Positions 15,993 to 24,755 of a stretch of DNA of 64,000 bases are shown piece by piece; within the stretch, counting starts at the first letter, position 1, and each line of letters begins with the position of its first letter. A model generated the notes under the pieces. The model ran no database searches and had not been told where the DNA came from. It saw only the letters and a list, made by a program, of their open reading frames with translations. The position numbers and the translations under genes are program-made. Source of the stretch: Streptomyces sp. TLI_105 (GTDB taxonomy: Bacteria > Actinomycetota > Actinomycetes > Streptomycetales > Streptomycetaceae); NCBI RefSeq assembly GCF_900105415.1, contig NZ_FNSM01000001.1, positions 558,001 to 622,000 on the forward strand. Reading direction: 5' to 3'.

Positions 15993-17482
15993 GCGGGGCC
16001 TTTCCGGTCGGCGGAGGGGCGTCTTTGCAGGGCGTGGTCGACGAGGTGGGGAGCGGCGCCGGTCGCGCCGGCCGGGTCCGTGAGGGTCCTGAGGTGGTCC
16101 GGTGTGACCAGGCCGGTGAGTTCCGGGGCCTCGGCGAGGACGTCCGCGAGGTGGCGGCGCTCCGTCAGGGCCCGGTGGGAGGCCTCGTCGAGGAGCCGTC
16201 GGGCGGCGGCGCGGCCGAGGAGCGCGGAGAGTTCCGCGGCGAGGCGTTCGCTCGCCACCAGGCCCCGGGTGCGGTGCAGGTTCTCCCGCATGCGGCCGGG
16301 GAAGACCCGGAGGCCCTCGGTGAGCGCGGCCAGGTGGTGGGCGGCGCCTCCGGCGAGGCGGAGGAGTTCGCGCAGGGCCTGCCATTCGGCGTGCCAGGCG
16401 CCGGCCGGCCGTTCGTCCTCGGCGGTGAGCGAGCCGAGGAGGACGGCGGCGAGCGCGGGCGCCTGACGGGCGGCCGCGGCGATGAGGGTGGCGTGGACGG
16501 GGTTGTTCTTGTGGGGCATGGCGGAGGAGCCGCCGCCCTCGCCCTCGGCGAGTTCGCCGGTCTCGGTGCGGCTGAGCAGCAGCACGTCGGCGGCCGGTTT
16601 GCCGAGTGCGGCCGTGGTGAAGGCCAGTGCGGTGCCGAGGTCGGCGACGGGGGTGCGCAGGGTGTGCCAGGGCAGGGCGGGGGCGGCGAGGCCGAGTTCC
16701 CGTGCGTACGCCTCGGCGAGGGCGGGCCCGCTGCCGGGTGCGTCGGCCAGCTGCTCGAACGCGGCCAGGGTGCCCGCCGCGCCGCCGAGTTGGGCGGGGA
16801 GCGTGAGGGCGGTGAGCCGGTCGGTCGCGTCGAGGACGAGGCTGCGCCAGCCCGCCGCCTTGAGCCCGAAGGTGGTGGGGACGGCGTGCTGGGTGAGGGT
16901 GCGGCCGGCCATGACGGTGTCGCGGTGGTCGGCGGTGAGCCGCCCGAGGACGGCGGCGGCGCGGTGCAGGGGGGCCGTGACGAGGGGGAGGGCGCGGGCC
17001 GCGACGAGCATCGCGGCCGTGTCCATGATGTCCTGGCTGGTCGCGCCCCGGTGGACGTGGGGTGCGGCCTCCTCCGGTACGGCGGCGGTGAGTTCGGCGA
17101 CGAGGGGGATGACGGGGTTGCCGCCGCCTCGGGCGCGCAGGGCGAGCGCGCGCGGGTCGTACCGGTCGGTGCGGGACGCGGCCTCGGTGACGGCGGCGGC
17201 GGCCTCGGCGGGTGCGTGGCCGAGGGCGGCCTGGGCCCGGGTGAGGGCGGCCTCGGCGTCGAGCATGGCCCGGAGGAAGGCGCGGTCGCCGGTGGCCGCC
17301 TCGACGTCGGTGCCGGCGCGGACGGGGGCGAGGAGTCCGACGTCGTACGGTTCCTCCTCCTCGTACCGCCGCGCCGGGAAGCCGGCCTCGTGCGGCGCCT
17401 CGTGCTCGTACCGCCGTGCCGGAGACCCAGCCCCGTACGGCTCCTCCTCGTACCGCCGCTCGGGCTGCTCAGCGGAAGTCAA
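15989..17482 (-). CDS. pcaB: 3-carboxy-cis,cis-muconate cycloisomerase with a repeat-bearing N-terminal extension
   Basis: The 497-residue protein belongs to the fumarase/adenylosuccinate-lyase superfamily. The signature GSSAMPHKNNP (about residue 320) and 'HRGATSQDIMDTAAMLVAAR' identify PcaB, which lactonises 3-carboxy-cis,cis-muconate. The family core starts at 'GLLAPVRAG' near residue 49; before it lie three degenerate 14-15-residue repeats beginning RRYE. No ATG or GTG occurs in frame in that stretch, so the TTG at 17482 is the only usable start; it has a GAGGAGA ribosome site nine bases upstream and lies inside the last codons of pcaG (14-base overlap). Confidence 0.9.
   Translation of the reverse strand: MTSAEQPERRYEEEPYGAGSPARRYEHEAPHEAGFPARRYEEEEPYDVGLLAPVRAGTDVEAATGDRAFLRAMLDAEAALTRAQAALGHAPAEAAAAVTEAASRTDRYDPRALALRARGGGNPVIPLVAELTAAVPEEAAPHVHRGATSQDIMDTAAMLVAARALPLVTAPLHRAAAVLGRLTADHRDTVMAGRTLTQHAVPTTFGLKAAGWRSLVLDATDRLTALTLPAQLGGAAGTLAAFEQLADAPGSGPALAEAYARELGLAAPALPWHTLRTPVADLGTALAFTTAALGKPAADVLLLSRTETGELAEGEGGGSSAMPHKNNPVHATLIAAAARQAPALAAVLLGSLTAEDERPAGAWHAEWQALRELLRLAGGAAHHLAALTEGLRVFPGRMRENLHRTRGLVASERLAAELSALLGRAAARRLLDEASHRALTERRHLADVLAEAPELTGLVTPDHLRTLTDPAGATGAAPHLVDHALQRRPSADRKGPA
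17327..17458 (-). repeat. Three tandem 42-45-base coding repeats at the 5' end of pcaB
   Basis: The encoded units RRYEEEPYGAGSPA, RRYEHEAPHEAGFPA and RRYEEEEPYDVGLLA occupy residues 9-22, 23-37 and 38-52. The DNA copies share GTACCGCCG and CGTACGGYTCCTCCTC blocks on the plus strand, so they arose by local duplication. Confidence 0.75.
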
Positions 17483-18044
17483 GGAACACCGTCTCCTCCG
17501 GGCCCTGGAGGCGGACGTCGAAGCGCAGGGTGCGCGGTCCGGTCCCGGTCGCGAGCAGGGTGGCGCGCCGCTCCGGCGGGAGCGAGGCGAGCAGCGGGTC
17601 GGTCTCGGCGGCCGGTCCCGGCAGGTAGATCCGGGTGAAGAGGTGGTGCAGGAGGCCGCGGGCGAAGACGCAGACGGAGAGGTACGGGGCTCCGGCGGGC
17701 GGCAGGGTGCGTATCGCCCAGCGGCCGTCGGCGTCGGTGGCGACCCGGCCGAAACCGGTGAAGGTGACGCCGTCGCGGCCGGCGTGGCCGCCGGTGACGG
17801 GGTCCTTGCGGAGGGAGCCGGGGGCGCCGGCGCGGTCGCCGTCGGGTCCTGGCTGCCAGATCTCCAGGAGCGCGTCGGGGACGGGGGCGCCGGCTCCGTC
17901 GTACACGTGGCCGTGGACGGTGAGGGTGTCCGGGTGCCCGGCGGGGGCGAGGTCGGGTCCGCCGGGGAAGGGCAGCGCGTATCCGTAGAAGGGGCCGACG
18001 GTCTGGGCGGGGGTCGGGAGGGCGGGGGTGGGCGTGCCGGTCAT
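17469..18044 (-). CDS. pcaG: Protocatechuate 3,4-dioxygenase, alpha subunit
   Basis: The 191-residue protein has the intradiol dioxygenase fold with 'PAQTVGPFYGYALPFPGG', 'DALLEIWQPGPDG' and 'HHLFTRIYLPG', as in PcaG. The alpha subunit completes the substrate pocket but lacks the iron ligands, which lie in PcaH. Together they cleave protocatechuate to 3-carboxy-cis,cis-muconate. ATGA overlap with pcaH keeps the two subunits translated in step. Confidence 0.93.
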   Translation of the reverse strand: MTGTPTPALPTPAQTVGPFYGYALPFPGGPDLAPAGHPDTLTVHGHVYDGAGAPVPDALLEIWQPGPDGDRAGAPGSLRKDPVTGGHAGRDGVTFTGFGRVATDADGRWAIRTLPPAGAPYLSVCVFARGLLHHLFTRIYLPGPAAETDPLLASLPPERRATLLATGTGPRTLRFDVRLQGPEETVFLDFR

Positions 18045-18793
18045 CGGCCTTCCTCGATCCAGGTCGCGGCGGGTCCGTCGAGGACGATGTCCCAGCGGTA
18101 GCCGAGGGCGTGTTCGGGGATGGTGAGGTGGTGGTCGTAGGCGGCGACGAGCCGGGCGCGGGCGGCGTCGTCGGTGACGGACTGGAGGACGGGGTCGTAG
18201 GCGAGGAGCGGGTCGCCGGGGAAGTACATCTGGGTGACGAGCCGCTGGGTGAAGGCGCTGCCGAAGAGGGAGAAGTGGATGTGCGCGGGGCGCCAGGCGT
18301 TGGTGTGGTTGCGCCAGGGGTAGGCGCCGGGGCGGATCGTGGTGAAGCGGTACGTGCCCTGGTCGTCCGTCAGGCAGCGGCCGGCGCCGGTGAAGTGGGG
18401 GTCGAGCGGCGCCGGGTGCTGGTCGAGCCGGTGGGCGTAGCGTCCGGCGGCGTTGGCCTGCCAGACCTCGACGAGCTGGCCGCGCACGGGGCGGCCGGCC
18501 CGGTCGAGGACGCGCCCGGTGACGGTCATCCGCTCACCGAGGGGTTCGCCGGCGCCGCCGCGGGTGAGGTCGGCGTCGAGGGCGGTGACGTCGGTGGCGC
18601 CGAAGACCGGTCCGGAGAGTTCGACGGCCTCGGGGTCGCGCACGGCGACCAGGGGCTGCCGGGGGTGGCGCAGCGCGCTGCTGCGGTAGGGCGGGTAGTC
18701 GCGGGCGGGGTGGTGCCGGGTCTCGCCGGCGCGGAGGTACTCCTCGCGCCGGGCGTCGATCTCCTTCGAGATGTCCTGCTGGGTCGGGATCAT
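18041..18793 (-). CDS. pcaH: Protocatechuate 3,4-dioxygenase, beta subunit
   Basis: The 250-residue protein contains the intradiol N-terminal region ([17 protein letters not shown]) and the ferric site: a Tyr in '[12 protein letters not shown]', the Tyr of 'PGAYPWRNH' and the two His of '[11 protein letters not shown]' match the two Tyr/two His ligand set. It catalyses ring cleavage of protocatechuate with O2. ATG 18793 overlaps the pcaJ stop (ATGA), so no pcaF lies between pcaJ and pcaH here. Confidence 0.94.
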   Translation of the reverse strand: MIPTQQDISKEIDARREEYLRAGETRHHPARDYPPYRSSALRHPRQPLVAVRDPEAVELSGPVFGATDVTALDADLTRGGAGEPLGERMTVTGRVLDRAGRPVRGQLVEVWQANAAGRYAHRLDQHPAPLDPHFTGAGRCLTDDQGTYRFTTIRPGAYPWRNHTNAWRPAHIHFSLFGSAFTQRLVTQMYFPGDPLLAYDPVLQSVTDDAARARLVAAYDHHLTIPEHALGYRWDIVLDGPAATWIEEGR

Positions 18794-19431
18794 GCTGCGG
18801 TTTCCACCTTCACGGGAGCCGCCGTCAGGCGGACGATGTCCTCGGGGGTGACGCCGGGGGCGGTCTCGACGAGCCGGAGTCCGTCCTCGGTGACGTCGAG
18901 GACGCCGAGGTCGGTGACGATCCGGTCGACGCAGCCCCGGCCGGTGAGCGGCAGGGAGCACTCCTGGACGATCTTGGGGGTGCCGTCCTTGGCGGTGTGC
19001 TCCATGAGGACGAGGACCCGGCGGGCTCCGTGGACGAGGTCCATGGCGCCGCCCATGCCCTTGACCACGCGGCCGGGGACCGTCCAGTTGGCGAGGTCGC
19101 CGCGGGCGGAGACCTGCATGGCGCCGAGGATCGCGGTGTCGATGTGGCCGCCGCGGATCATGCCGAAGGAGAGCGCGGAGTCGAAGAACGCGGCGCCGGG
19201 CAGGACGGTGACCGTCTCCTTGCCCGCGTTGATCAGGTCGGGGTCGACCTCGTCCTCGTACGGGTAGGGGCCGACGCCGAGGAGTCCGTTCTCGGAGTGG
19301 AGGACGACGTCGACGCCGTCGGGGAGGAAGTTCGGTACGCGGGTGGGCAGTCCGATGCCGAGGTTGACGTACGAACCGTCCGTCAGCTCGCGGGCGGCGC
19401 GGGCCGCCATCTCGTCCCTGGTCCAGCTCAT
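18790..19431 (-). CDS. pcaJ: 3-oxoadipate CoA-transferase, beta subunit
   Basis: The 213-residue protein is the B subunit of a class-I CoA-transferase. '[15 protein letters not shown]' and SENG with catalytic E47 are the subunit-B signature. It accepts CoA from succinyl-CoA and passes it to 3-oxoadipate. A succinyl-CoA:acetoacetate transferase is the main alternative, but the pca neighbours argue for PcaJ. ATGA overlaps at both ends with pcaI and pcaH. Confidence 0.88.
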   Translation of the reverse strand: MSWTRDEMAARAARELTDGSYVNLGIGLPTRVPNFLPDGVDVVLHSENGLLGVGPYPYEDEVDPDLINAGKETVTVLPGAAFFDSALSFGMIRGGHIDTAILGAMQVSARGDLANWTVPGRVVKGMGGAMDLVHGARRVLVLMEHTAKDGTPKIVQECSLPLTGRGCVDRIVTDLGVLDVTEDGLRLVETAPGVTPEDIVRLTAAPVKVETAA

Positions 19432-20213
19432 CGGGGGCGTACCGTCCTTCGTTCGATGCCCTTGTCGGCGGCCTGGGCGGGGGTGAGCGCCAGCACCCGC
19501 TGGACGAAGACGCCCGGCAGGTGGACCTGGTCGGGGTCGAGCTCGCCGGGTTCGACGAGCTCCTCCACCTCGGCGATCGTGATCCGGCCGGCCATGGCGG
19601 CGAGCGGGTTGAAGTTGCGGGCGGCGCGGGCGAAGACGAGGTTGCCGTGCCGGTCGCCGCGGGCCGCGCGGACGAGCGCGAAGTCGGTGGTGATGCCGTG
19701 TTCGAGGACGTACGGGCGTCCGTCGTACTCGCGGATCTCCTTGGGCGGGGAGGCGACGGCGACGGCGGCTTCCCCGGGCTCCGTCCGGGAGGCGCCGTCG
19801 GCCGCGTACCGCCAGGGCAGTCCGCCGTCGGCGACCTGGGTGCCGACGCCCGCGGGGGTGAAGAAGGCGGGGATGCCGCAGCCGCCGGCGCGGAGCCGCT
19901 CGGCCAGGGTGCCCTGGGGGGTGAGTTCCAGTTCGAGCTCGCCGCCGAGGTAGCGGCGGGCGAACTCCTTGTTGTCGCCGATGTAGGAGCCGGTGACGCG
20001 GCTGATGCGGCCGGCGGCGAGGAGGATGCCCAGGCCTCCGCCGTCGACGCCGCAGTTGTTGGAGACGACGGAGAGGTCTCCTGGGCCGTGGGCGTGCAGG
20101 GCGCGGATGAGCACGTCCGGCACGCCGCTCAGCCCGAAGCCTCCGACGGCGAGTGAGGCGCCGTCCTCGATGTCCGCCACCGCTTCGGCGGCACTGGCGA
20201 CCACTTTGTCCAT
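19428..20213 (-). CDS. pcaI: 3-oxoadipate CoA-transferase, alpha subunit
   Basis: The 261-residue protein is the A subunit of a class-I CoA-transferase with the glycine-rich GGFGLSG loop at residues 24-30 and '[14 protein letters not shown]', a CoA-binding region. It is the first gene of the seven-gene pca-pobA operon. There is no strong ribosome site before ATG 20213 (only a weak AACGGG), so initiation may depend on a short leader. It pairs with PcaJ. Confidence 0.88.
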   Translation of the reverse strand: MDKVVASAAEAVADIEDGASLAVGGFGLSGVPDVLIRALHAHGPGDLSVVSNNCGVDGGGLGILLAAGRISRVTGSYIGDNKEFARRYLGGELELELTPQGTLAERLRAGGCGIPAFFTPAGVGTQVADGGLPWRYAADGASRTEPGEAAVAVASPPKEIREYDGRPYVLEHGITTDFALVRAARGDRHGNLVFARAARNFNPLAAMAGRITIAEVEELVEPGELDPDQVHLPGVFVQRVLALTPAQAADKGIERRTVRPR

Positions 20214-20259
20214 GTAACAACCCGTTTCACTCGGGATTGACGGTGCGGGTGTTCGCCTG

Positions 20260-20275
20260 CTGAACTTGAGTTCAG
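20260..20275. promoter_or_regulatory. Palindromic operator between pcaI and the double-IclR gene
   Basis: CTGAACTTGAGTTCAG has perfect 7-bp arms around TG. It lies 47 bases from pcaI and 118 bases from the divergent regulator start, in the only intergenic gap serving both. IclR-family proteins bind palindromes of about this size, so it is the best candidate site for the adjacent regulator. Confidence 0.6.
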
Positions 20276-20393
20276 AATTTTGGCGGGGGTGAGTGTCCAT
20301 CCGCGCCACGGGCCGTGTCAACGGCGCGGGTACGGTTTCCCCGCGCGTCCCCCGCGCCCGCTCCACCCGCCACCGCCCCGAGGAGTCCGGACG

Positions 20394-22313
20394 ATGCCGC
20401 AGCCGATCGAGGCCCCGGACGCACCCGACCCGGCCGACGCGCCGGTGGCGCCCGACGCCGTGGACTCGCCCGACGCCCTGGACTCGCCCGACGCCGTGGA
20501 CGCGCCTGGCGAACCGGTCGCGGTCCACGAACGGGACGCGGTCGGCGAACCGGTCGCGGTCGGCGCGCCCGACGAGCTGGTCGGGCCGCTCGAACGCGGG
20601 CTCGCCGTGCTCCGCGTCATGGCCGCGAGCCCCGAGGTCCGGCACCGGCCCGGTGACCTCGCCCGGACGACCGGGCTCGCCCGCTCCACCGTCGACCGGG
20701 TCGCGACGACCCTCGTCCGCCTCGGCGTCCTCCGGGCCGAGGGCCGCGACCTGCTGCTCGCGCCCGGCGCCGCCGAGCTCGGCAACGCCTACCTGGCCTC
20801 CTGCGGGCTGCCGGAGCTCCTCGGACCGCACGCCGTCGCCCTCGCCGACGCGCTGGACGAGTCGGTGTCCCTGGCCGTCCCGGACGGCGACGGCGTCCGC
20901 TTCCTCGCCCAGGCCACCCGCCGCCGGGCGATGGCGATCTCCTTCCGGACCGGGGACCTCCTGCCGGCCGAACGCTGCGCGCCCGGCGCCCTGTTCGCCG
21001 GGCGGTGGGACGCGGCGGACCTCGAACGGTGGCGGGCCCGGCGCGCGAAGGACCCCCTGGACGCCGGCTTCCCCTCCGTACCGCCCCGGCCGGCCGGGGC
21101 GCCGCCCACGTCCGAGGAGGTCGAGGCCGGGTTCCTCGCCCGGGTGCGCGAGGCCCGCGCGACCGGACTCGCCGTGGACGACCAGCTGATCGAGCCGGGA
21201 CTGCTCGCCGTCGCGCTGCCGGTACGGGGACCGGACGGCACGGTCGTCTGCGCGGTCAGCGTCGTCAGCCACACCAGCCGGCACAGCGCCGCGTCCCTCA
21301 CGGCCCAGGCCCTGCCGCCGCTGCGCCGCGCGGTCACGGCGATGGAGGCCGCGCTGGCGGCGGCACCGGCCGCCGCCGCACCCGCGAGCGGCGCTCCGGC
21401 GCCCGGGGCCGGGTCCGCGCCGACCGCCGACGCCCCGGAAGCGGCGGAGACGGCGCCTGCCCCGGCCGGACCGACGTCCGCGCCGACGGCTTCGGCGCCC
21501 GTCGCCGGTGCCGCACTCAAGGAAGAGCTCGGCTCGGGCTTCCTCCAGTCGCTCGCGCGCGGTCTCGACGTCCTGCGCGCCTTCGGCTTCGTCCGGGGGC
21601 CCGCCCGGCTCGCCGAGCTCGCCCGGCTCACCGGACTGCCCCGCGCCACCGCCCGCCGGTCCCTGATCACCCTGCGCCATCTCGGGTACGTACGGGAGGA
21701 CCCCGAGGGCTTCCTGGTCCTCCCCCGGGTCCTGGAACTCGGCTACGCCCGCCTCTCCGGCCTGAGCCTCCCGGAGATCGCCACCCCGCACCTGGTCGCC
21801 CTCGTGCTGCGGGTCCACGAGTCCGCGTCCGTCGCCGTCCTCGACGGGGACGACATCCGCTATGTGGCCCGGGTCGCGGGCACCCGCATCATGCACATCG
21901 ACATCACCGTCGGCACCCGGCTGCCCGCGTACGCGACCTCCATGGGCCGCGTCCTGCTCGGGGCCCTGCCGGCGGCGGAACGCGCCCGACGGCTCGGCCG
22001 CATCACGCCCCGGGCGCTCACCCCGCGCACGGTGACGACCCACGAGGGACTCGACGAGGCCGTGACGGCGACCGCCGCACGCGGCTACGGGTGGGTGGAG
22101 CAGGAGCTGGAGGAGGGGCTCCGCTCGTTGGCGGTGGCGGTCACGGACGGTGCGGGGCGGGTGGTCGCCGCGGTCAACGTGGCCCTGCACGCGGGGCGGG
22201 CCACCCCGGAGGAGAGCCTCACGGCGCTGCTGCCGGCGCTGCGCGAGACGGCGCGTCTGATCAGCACGGACCTGGCGGCCGTGGGCCGTTTCTCCCCCGT
22301 GCCCCCGAGCTGA
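20394..22313 (+). CDS. Double IclR-family regulator (two complete IclR proteins fused), likely pca operon regulator
   Basis: The 639-residue protein contains two IclR units. Unit 1 has a winged helix at about 66-110 ('DLARTTGLARSTVDRVATTL') and an effector domain to about 320. A 55-residue Ala/Pro-rich linker follows. Unit 2 has a winged helix at about 383-430 ('ELARLTGLPRATARRSLITL') and a second effector domain ('SMGRVLLGALP', 'YGWVEQELEEGLRSLAVAV') that looks closer to PcaR/PobR types. IclR effector domains bind aromatic acids and activate or repress catabolic operons. It is divergent from pcaI. ATG 20394 is fixed by GAGGAG at 20380-20385; the first 60 residues are repetitive Asp/Pro/Ala. 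Confidence 0.88.
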   Translation: MPQPIEAPDAPDPADAPVAPDAVDSPDALDSPDAVDAPGEPVAVHERDAVGEPVAVGAPDELVGPLERGLAVLRVMAASPEVRHRPGDLARTTGLARSTVDRVATTLVRLGVLRAEGRDLLLAPGAAELGNAYLASCGLPELLGPHAVALADALDESVSLAVPDGDGVRFLAQATRRRAMAISFRTGDLLPAERCAPGALFAGRWDAADLERWRARRAKDPLDAGFPSVPPRPAGAPPTSEEVEAGFLARVREARATGLAVDDQLIEPGLLAVALPVRGPDGTVVCAVSVVSHTSRHSAASLTAQALPPLRRAVTAMEAALAAAPAAAAPASGAPAPGAGSAPTADAPEAAETAPAPAGPTSAPTASAPVAGAALKEELGSGFLQSLARGLDVLRAFGFVRGPARLAELARLTGLPRATARRSLITLRHLGYVREDPEGFLVLPRVLELGYARLSGLSLPEIATPHLVALVLRVHESASVAVLDGDDIRYVARVAGTRIMHIDITVGTRLPAYATSMGRVLLGALPAAERARRLGRITPRALTPRTVTTHEGLDEAVTATAARGYGWVEQELEEGLRSLAVAVTDGAGRVVAAVNVALHAGRATPEESLTALLPALRETARLISTDLAAVGRFSPVPPS

Positions 22314-22397
22314 CGGCTCCGCCCGTCGTGGGCATGCGCTCCTCCCCCGGCGTCCGTCCGGGGCCCCGGGCGGCGTCCACTGCCGGCGGCCCCACCG

Positions 22398-23312
22398 CTA
22401 TGCGACGAGAGCGGAGGCGAGTTCGCGCCACTCCCGGTCCGGGAGCGCGGTCGGATCGGCGGTGAGCACCTGGAGGCAGACGTGGTCGGCTCCCGCGTCG
22501 AGGTGCTCCCGCACGCGGCGGCGGATCACCTCGGTGTCGCCGTACGCGACGATCGCGTCCACCAGTCGGCGACTCGGGCCGCCCGTGATGTCCTCGTCGC
22601 CGAAGCCGAGCCTTCGGACGTTCGCGCGCTGGTGCGGCGCCATCGCGACGTATCCGGCGACGTGGGCCGCGGCCACCTCCCGGGCCCGGCCGAGGTCGGG
22701 GTCCAGGACGACGGCCTGCTCGACCCCGAGGAAGGCATTCGGTCCCATGATCGTCCGGGCTTGCGAGGTGTGCTCGACGGGCACGAAATAGGGGTGCGCG
22801 CCCCAGGTGCGCTCGGCGGCCAGTCCGAGCATCTTCGGGCCGAGGGCGGCGAGGACACGGCGCGGGGCCGGATCCGGTACGGGGCCGTGGGCGGGGGTGG
22901 CGTCCATGGCGTCGAGGTAGGCGCGCATCGTGGCGAGCGCCCTGCCCCGGGCCGGGACGGGATAGCCGTCGACCTCGTGCACGGTGTCGTCGACCCGGTG
23001 CCCGCCCAGGCCGAGCAGGTAGCGTCCGGGGAAGGCCTCGCCGAGCGTGCGCGTCGCGTTGGCCATGCCGATGGGGTCCCGGAAGGCGATGTTGGCGATA
23101 CCGGACGCGACGGTGATCCGGCGGGTCGCCGACAGCAGTAACCACGCCTGGCCCACCGTGTCGCGGCCGAACGCCTCGCCGTGCCAGATCGCTCCGTAAC
23201 CCAACTCCTCCAGCTCCGCGGCCGATTCACGTACGCGTCCGGCGGGATGTCCCTCGTAGGCGAAGGTCCAGATCCCGACCCGGCCGAGCCCGGTCCGCGC
23301 GTCGTCAGTCAT
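22398..23312 (-). CDS. LLM-class F420-dependent oxidoreductase
   Basis: The 304-residue protein is a luciferase-like TIM barrel of the F420-dependent group: 'RVGIWTFAYEGHPAGRVRESAAELEELGYGAIWHGE', 'RITVASGIANIAFRDP', 'GRYLLGLGGHRVDD' and the C-terminal 'DHVCLQVLTADP'. These enzymes use reduced F420, abundant in actinomycetes, to reduce or oxidise small organic compounds. Its promoter region is shared with a divergent TetR gene and contains two copies of the same operator, so it is probably the TetR target. Substrate unknown. Confidence 0.85.
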   Translation of the reverse strand: MTDDARTGLGRVGIWTFAYEGHPAGRVRESAAELEELGYGAIWHGEAFGRDTVGQAWLLLSATRRITVASGIANIAFRDPIGMANATRTLGEAFPGRYLLGLGGHRVDDTVHEVDGYPVPARGRALATMRAYLDAMDATPAHGPVPDPAPRRVLAALGPKMLGLAAERTWGAHPYFVPVEHTSQARTIMGPNAFLGVEQAVVLDPDLGRAREVAAAHVAGYVAMAPHQRANVRRLGFGDEDITGGPSRRLVDAIVAYGDTEVIRRRVREHLDAGADHVCLQVLTADPTALPDREWRELASALVA

Positions 23313-23334
23313 TCGTACTCCTCAGGCGAGCTTT

Positions 23335-23386
23335 CCGGAGAGGTTCTCCGGTTTCCTGTCGGCTAGAATACGGAGAACCTCTCCGG
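23335..23386. promoter_or_regulatory. Paired TetR operators flanking a TAGAAT -10 box
   Basis: Site 1, CCGGAGAGGTTCTCCGG (23335-23351), is repeated in inverted orientation as CGGAGAACCTCTCCGG (23371-23386). Each is itself a near-perfect palindrome. Between them lies TAGAAT (23364-23369), a consensus -10 for the TetR gene; its complement TATTCT can serve the oxidoreductase gene. Binding at both sites would block both directions. Confidence 0.75.
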
Positions 23387-23421
23387 TTTGCCATCCCGGG
23401 AGTCGACCGAAGGACGGGACG

Positions 23422-24015
23422 ATGACGAACGGACAGGGACGCGCCCCGGCCGAGCCTCCGCAACGCACGGACGCCCGCCTCAACCGGGAACGTCTGGTGG
23501 CGGCTGCGCGAGAAGTGTTCGCCGAAGCCGGGCCCGGCGCGTCCCTCAACGAGATCGCCCGCCGGGCGGGGGTGGGCCCCGGCACCTTGTACCGCCACTT
23601 TCCCCACCGCTCGGCCCTGCTGACCGCGGTGCTCGCGGACCGCGTCGAGACGCTGTGCGCACACGCGGAACGGCTGCTCGCCTCGGAGGACGCCGACGAC
23701 GCCCTGGAGCAATGGCTACGAGCCTTCCTCACCCATGCCCGCGTGAACCAGGGCATGGGCAGCGCCCTCCTGATGGAATCAGCCGGTGAGTTGGGCTTCG
23801 ACTGCCACCGGCGCATCCTGGACGTGGCGGCCGGCCTGCTCGCCCGAGCTCAGCGGCACGGAACGGCTCGCGCCGACCTGGCCGCCGACGACCTCCTCCG
23901 ACTCGTCATCGGGATCGCGCTGTCCACGGCCCACAGCGAGCAGGACGGGCGGCCCGAGCTGCTGCTGGATCTGGTACTGGACGCCGTGCACGGGACACCG
24001 CGCCGGAGCAGGTGA
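23422..24015 (+). CDS. TetR-family regulator, divergent from the LLM oxidoreductase
   Basis: The 197-residue protein has a typical TetR N terminus: 'RERLVAAAREVFAEAGPGASLNEIARRAGVGPGTLYRHFPHRSAL' at about 24-65 contains the helix-turn-helix, and an alpha-helical ligand domain follows. It faces the oxidoreductase gene across a 109-base gap with two matching operators, which suggests repression of both genes and relief by an unknown ligand. It is convergent with a second, unrelated TetR gene 23 bases downstream. Confidence 0.85.
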   Translation: MTNGQGRAPAEPPQRTDARLNRERLVAAAREVFAEAGPGASLNEIARRAGVGPGTLYRHFPHRSALLTAVLADRVETLCAHAERLLASEDADDALEQWLRAFLTHARVNQGMGSALLMESAGELGFDCHRRILDVAAGLLARAQRHGTARADLAADDLLRLVIGIALSTAHSEQDGRPELLLDLVLDAVHGTPRRSR

Positions 24016-24038
24016 GAACCCCGGAGAGGACGGGCGCG

Positions 24039-24749
24039 TCAGGGTTCCGGTTGCGGCGGCCGCAGCGCCGCCACCGCGCCGAGCATGAGCTCCAGGGCGA
24101 ACGGGTAGCCGCTGTCGCGCATGTCGGCGGCGAGCAGGGGGAAGGTCGCGGCGATGTTCGGGTGGGTGTCGGGCGACAGCCTGCCGTAGACCGCGTGCCA
24201 GACCTCCGCCTCCTTCTCCTGGGCCGCGGGCGGCAGTGCGAGCGCGGCGGCGTCCTGGGCCGCGAAGGCGAGGGCCTGGTCGACGAAGGCGTGGTAGATC
24301 CGCACGGCGAGGGCGTCCGGGAAGCCGGCCGAGCGCAGGACGCCGAGGATCCGCTCGACGGCCCGCGTCTCGTACGGCCGGCCGGTGGTGCGGTGGGCCG
24401 CGAGGGCCGCCGCCTGCGGGTAGGCCTGGTAGCAGCCGTGGATGCGAAGTCCCAGCTCGCGAAGGTCCGTTCGCCAGTCGCCGGTGGCCGTCCAGCCCTC
24501 CTGCGCGCGGCCGATGATCTCGTCGGCGACGGCGAGGAGCAGGGCGTCGGTGTTCCGGAAGTAGCGGTAGAGGGCCGTGGGGTCGGCGCCGAGCGCGGCG
24601 CCCAGCCTCCGTACCGACAGGGCCTCCGCGCCGTGCCGGGCGATCAGGCGCAGCGCGGTCTCGACGATGAGCCGCTCCGAGAGGACGGCGCCCTGCTTGG
24701 TGGGGCGGCGGCGCTGCCGCCTGTCTTCGGGGACCACGCGTTCGGACAT
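24039..24749 (-). CDS. TetR-family regulator, likely leaderless, divergent from a YtcJ-type amidohydrolase
   Basis: The 236-residue protein has a TetR helix-turn-helix at about 40-70 ('LSVRRLGAALGADPTALYRYFRNTDALL') and a TetR C-terminal domain rich in Ala. Its promoter reads TTTACA, 17 bases, TAAGGT, with the -10 ending six bases before ATG 24749, so the mRNA probably begins at the start codon. A palindrome fills the spacer, indicating autoregulation. The divergent amidohydrolase gene is the likely target. Confidence 0.83.
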   Translation of the reverse strand: MSERVVPEDRRQRRRPTKQGAVLSERLIVETALRLIARHGAEALSVRRLGAALGADPTALYRYFRNTDALLLAVADEIIGRAQEGWTATGDWRTDLRELGLRIHGCYQAYPQAAALAAHRTTGRPYETRAVERILGVLRSAGFPDALAVRIYHAFVDQALAFAAQDAAALALPPAAQEKEAEVWHAVYGRLSPDTHPNIAATFPLLAADMRDSGYPFALELMLGAVAALRPPQPEP

Positions 24750-24755
24750 GGCCGG

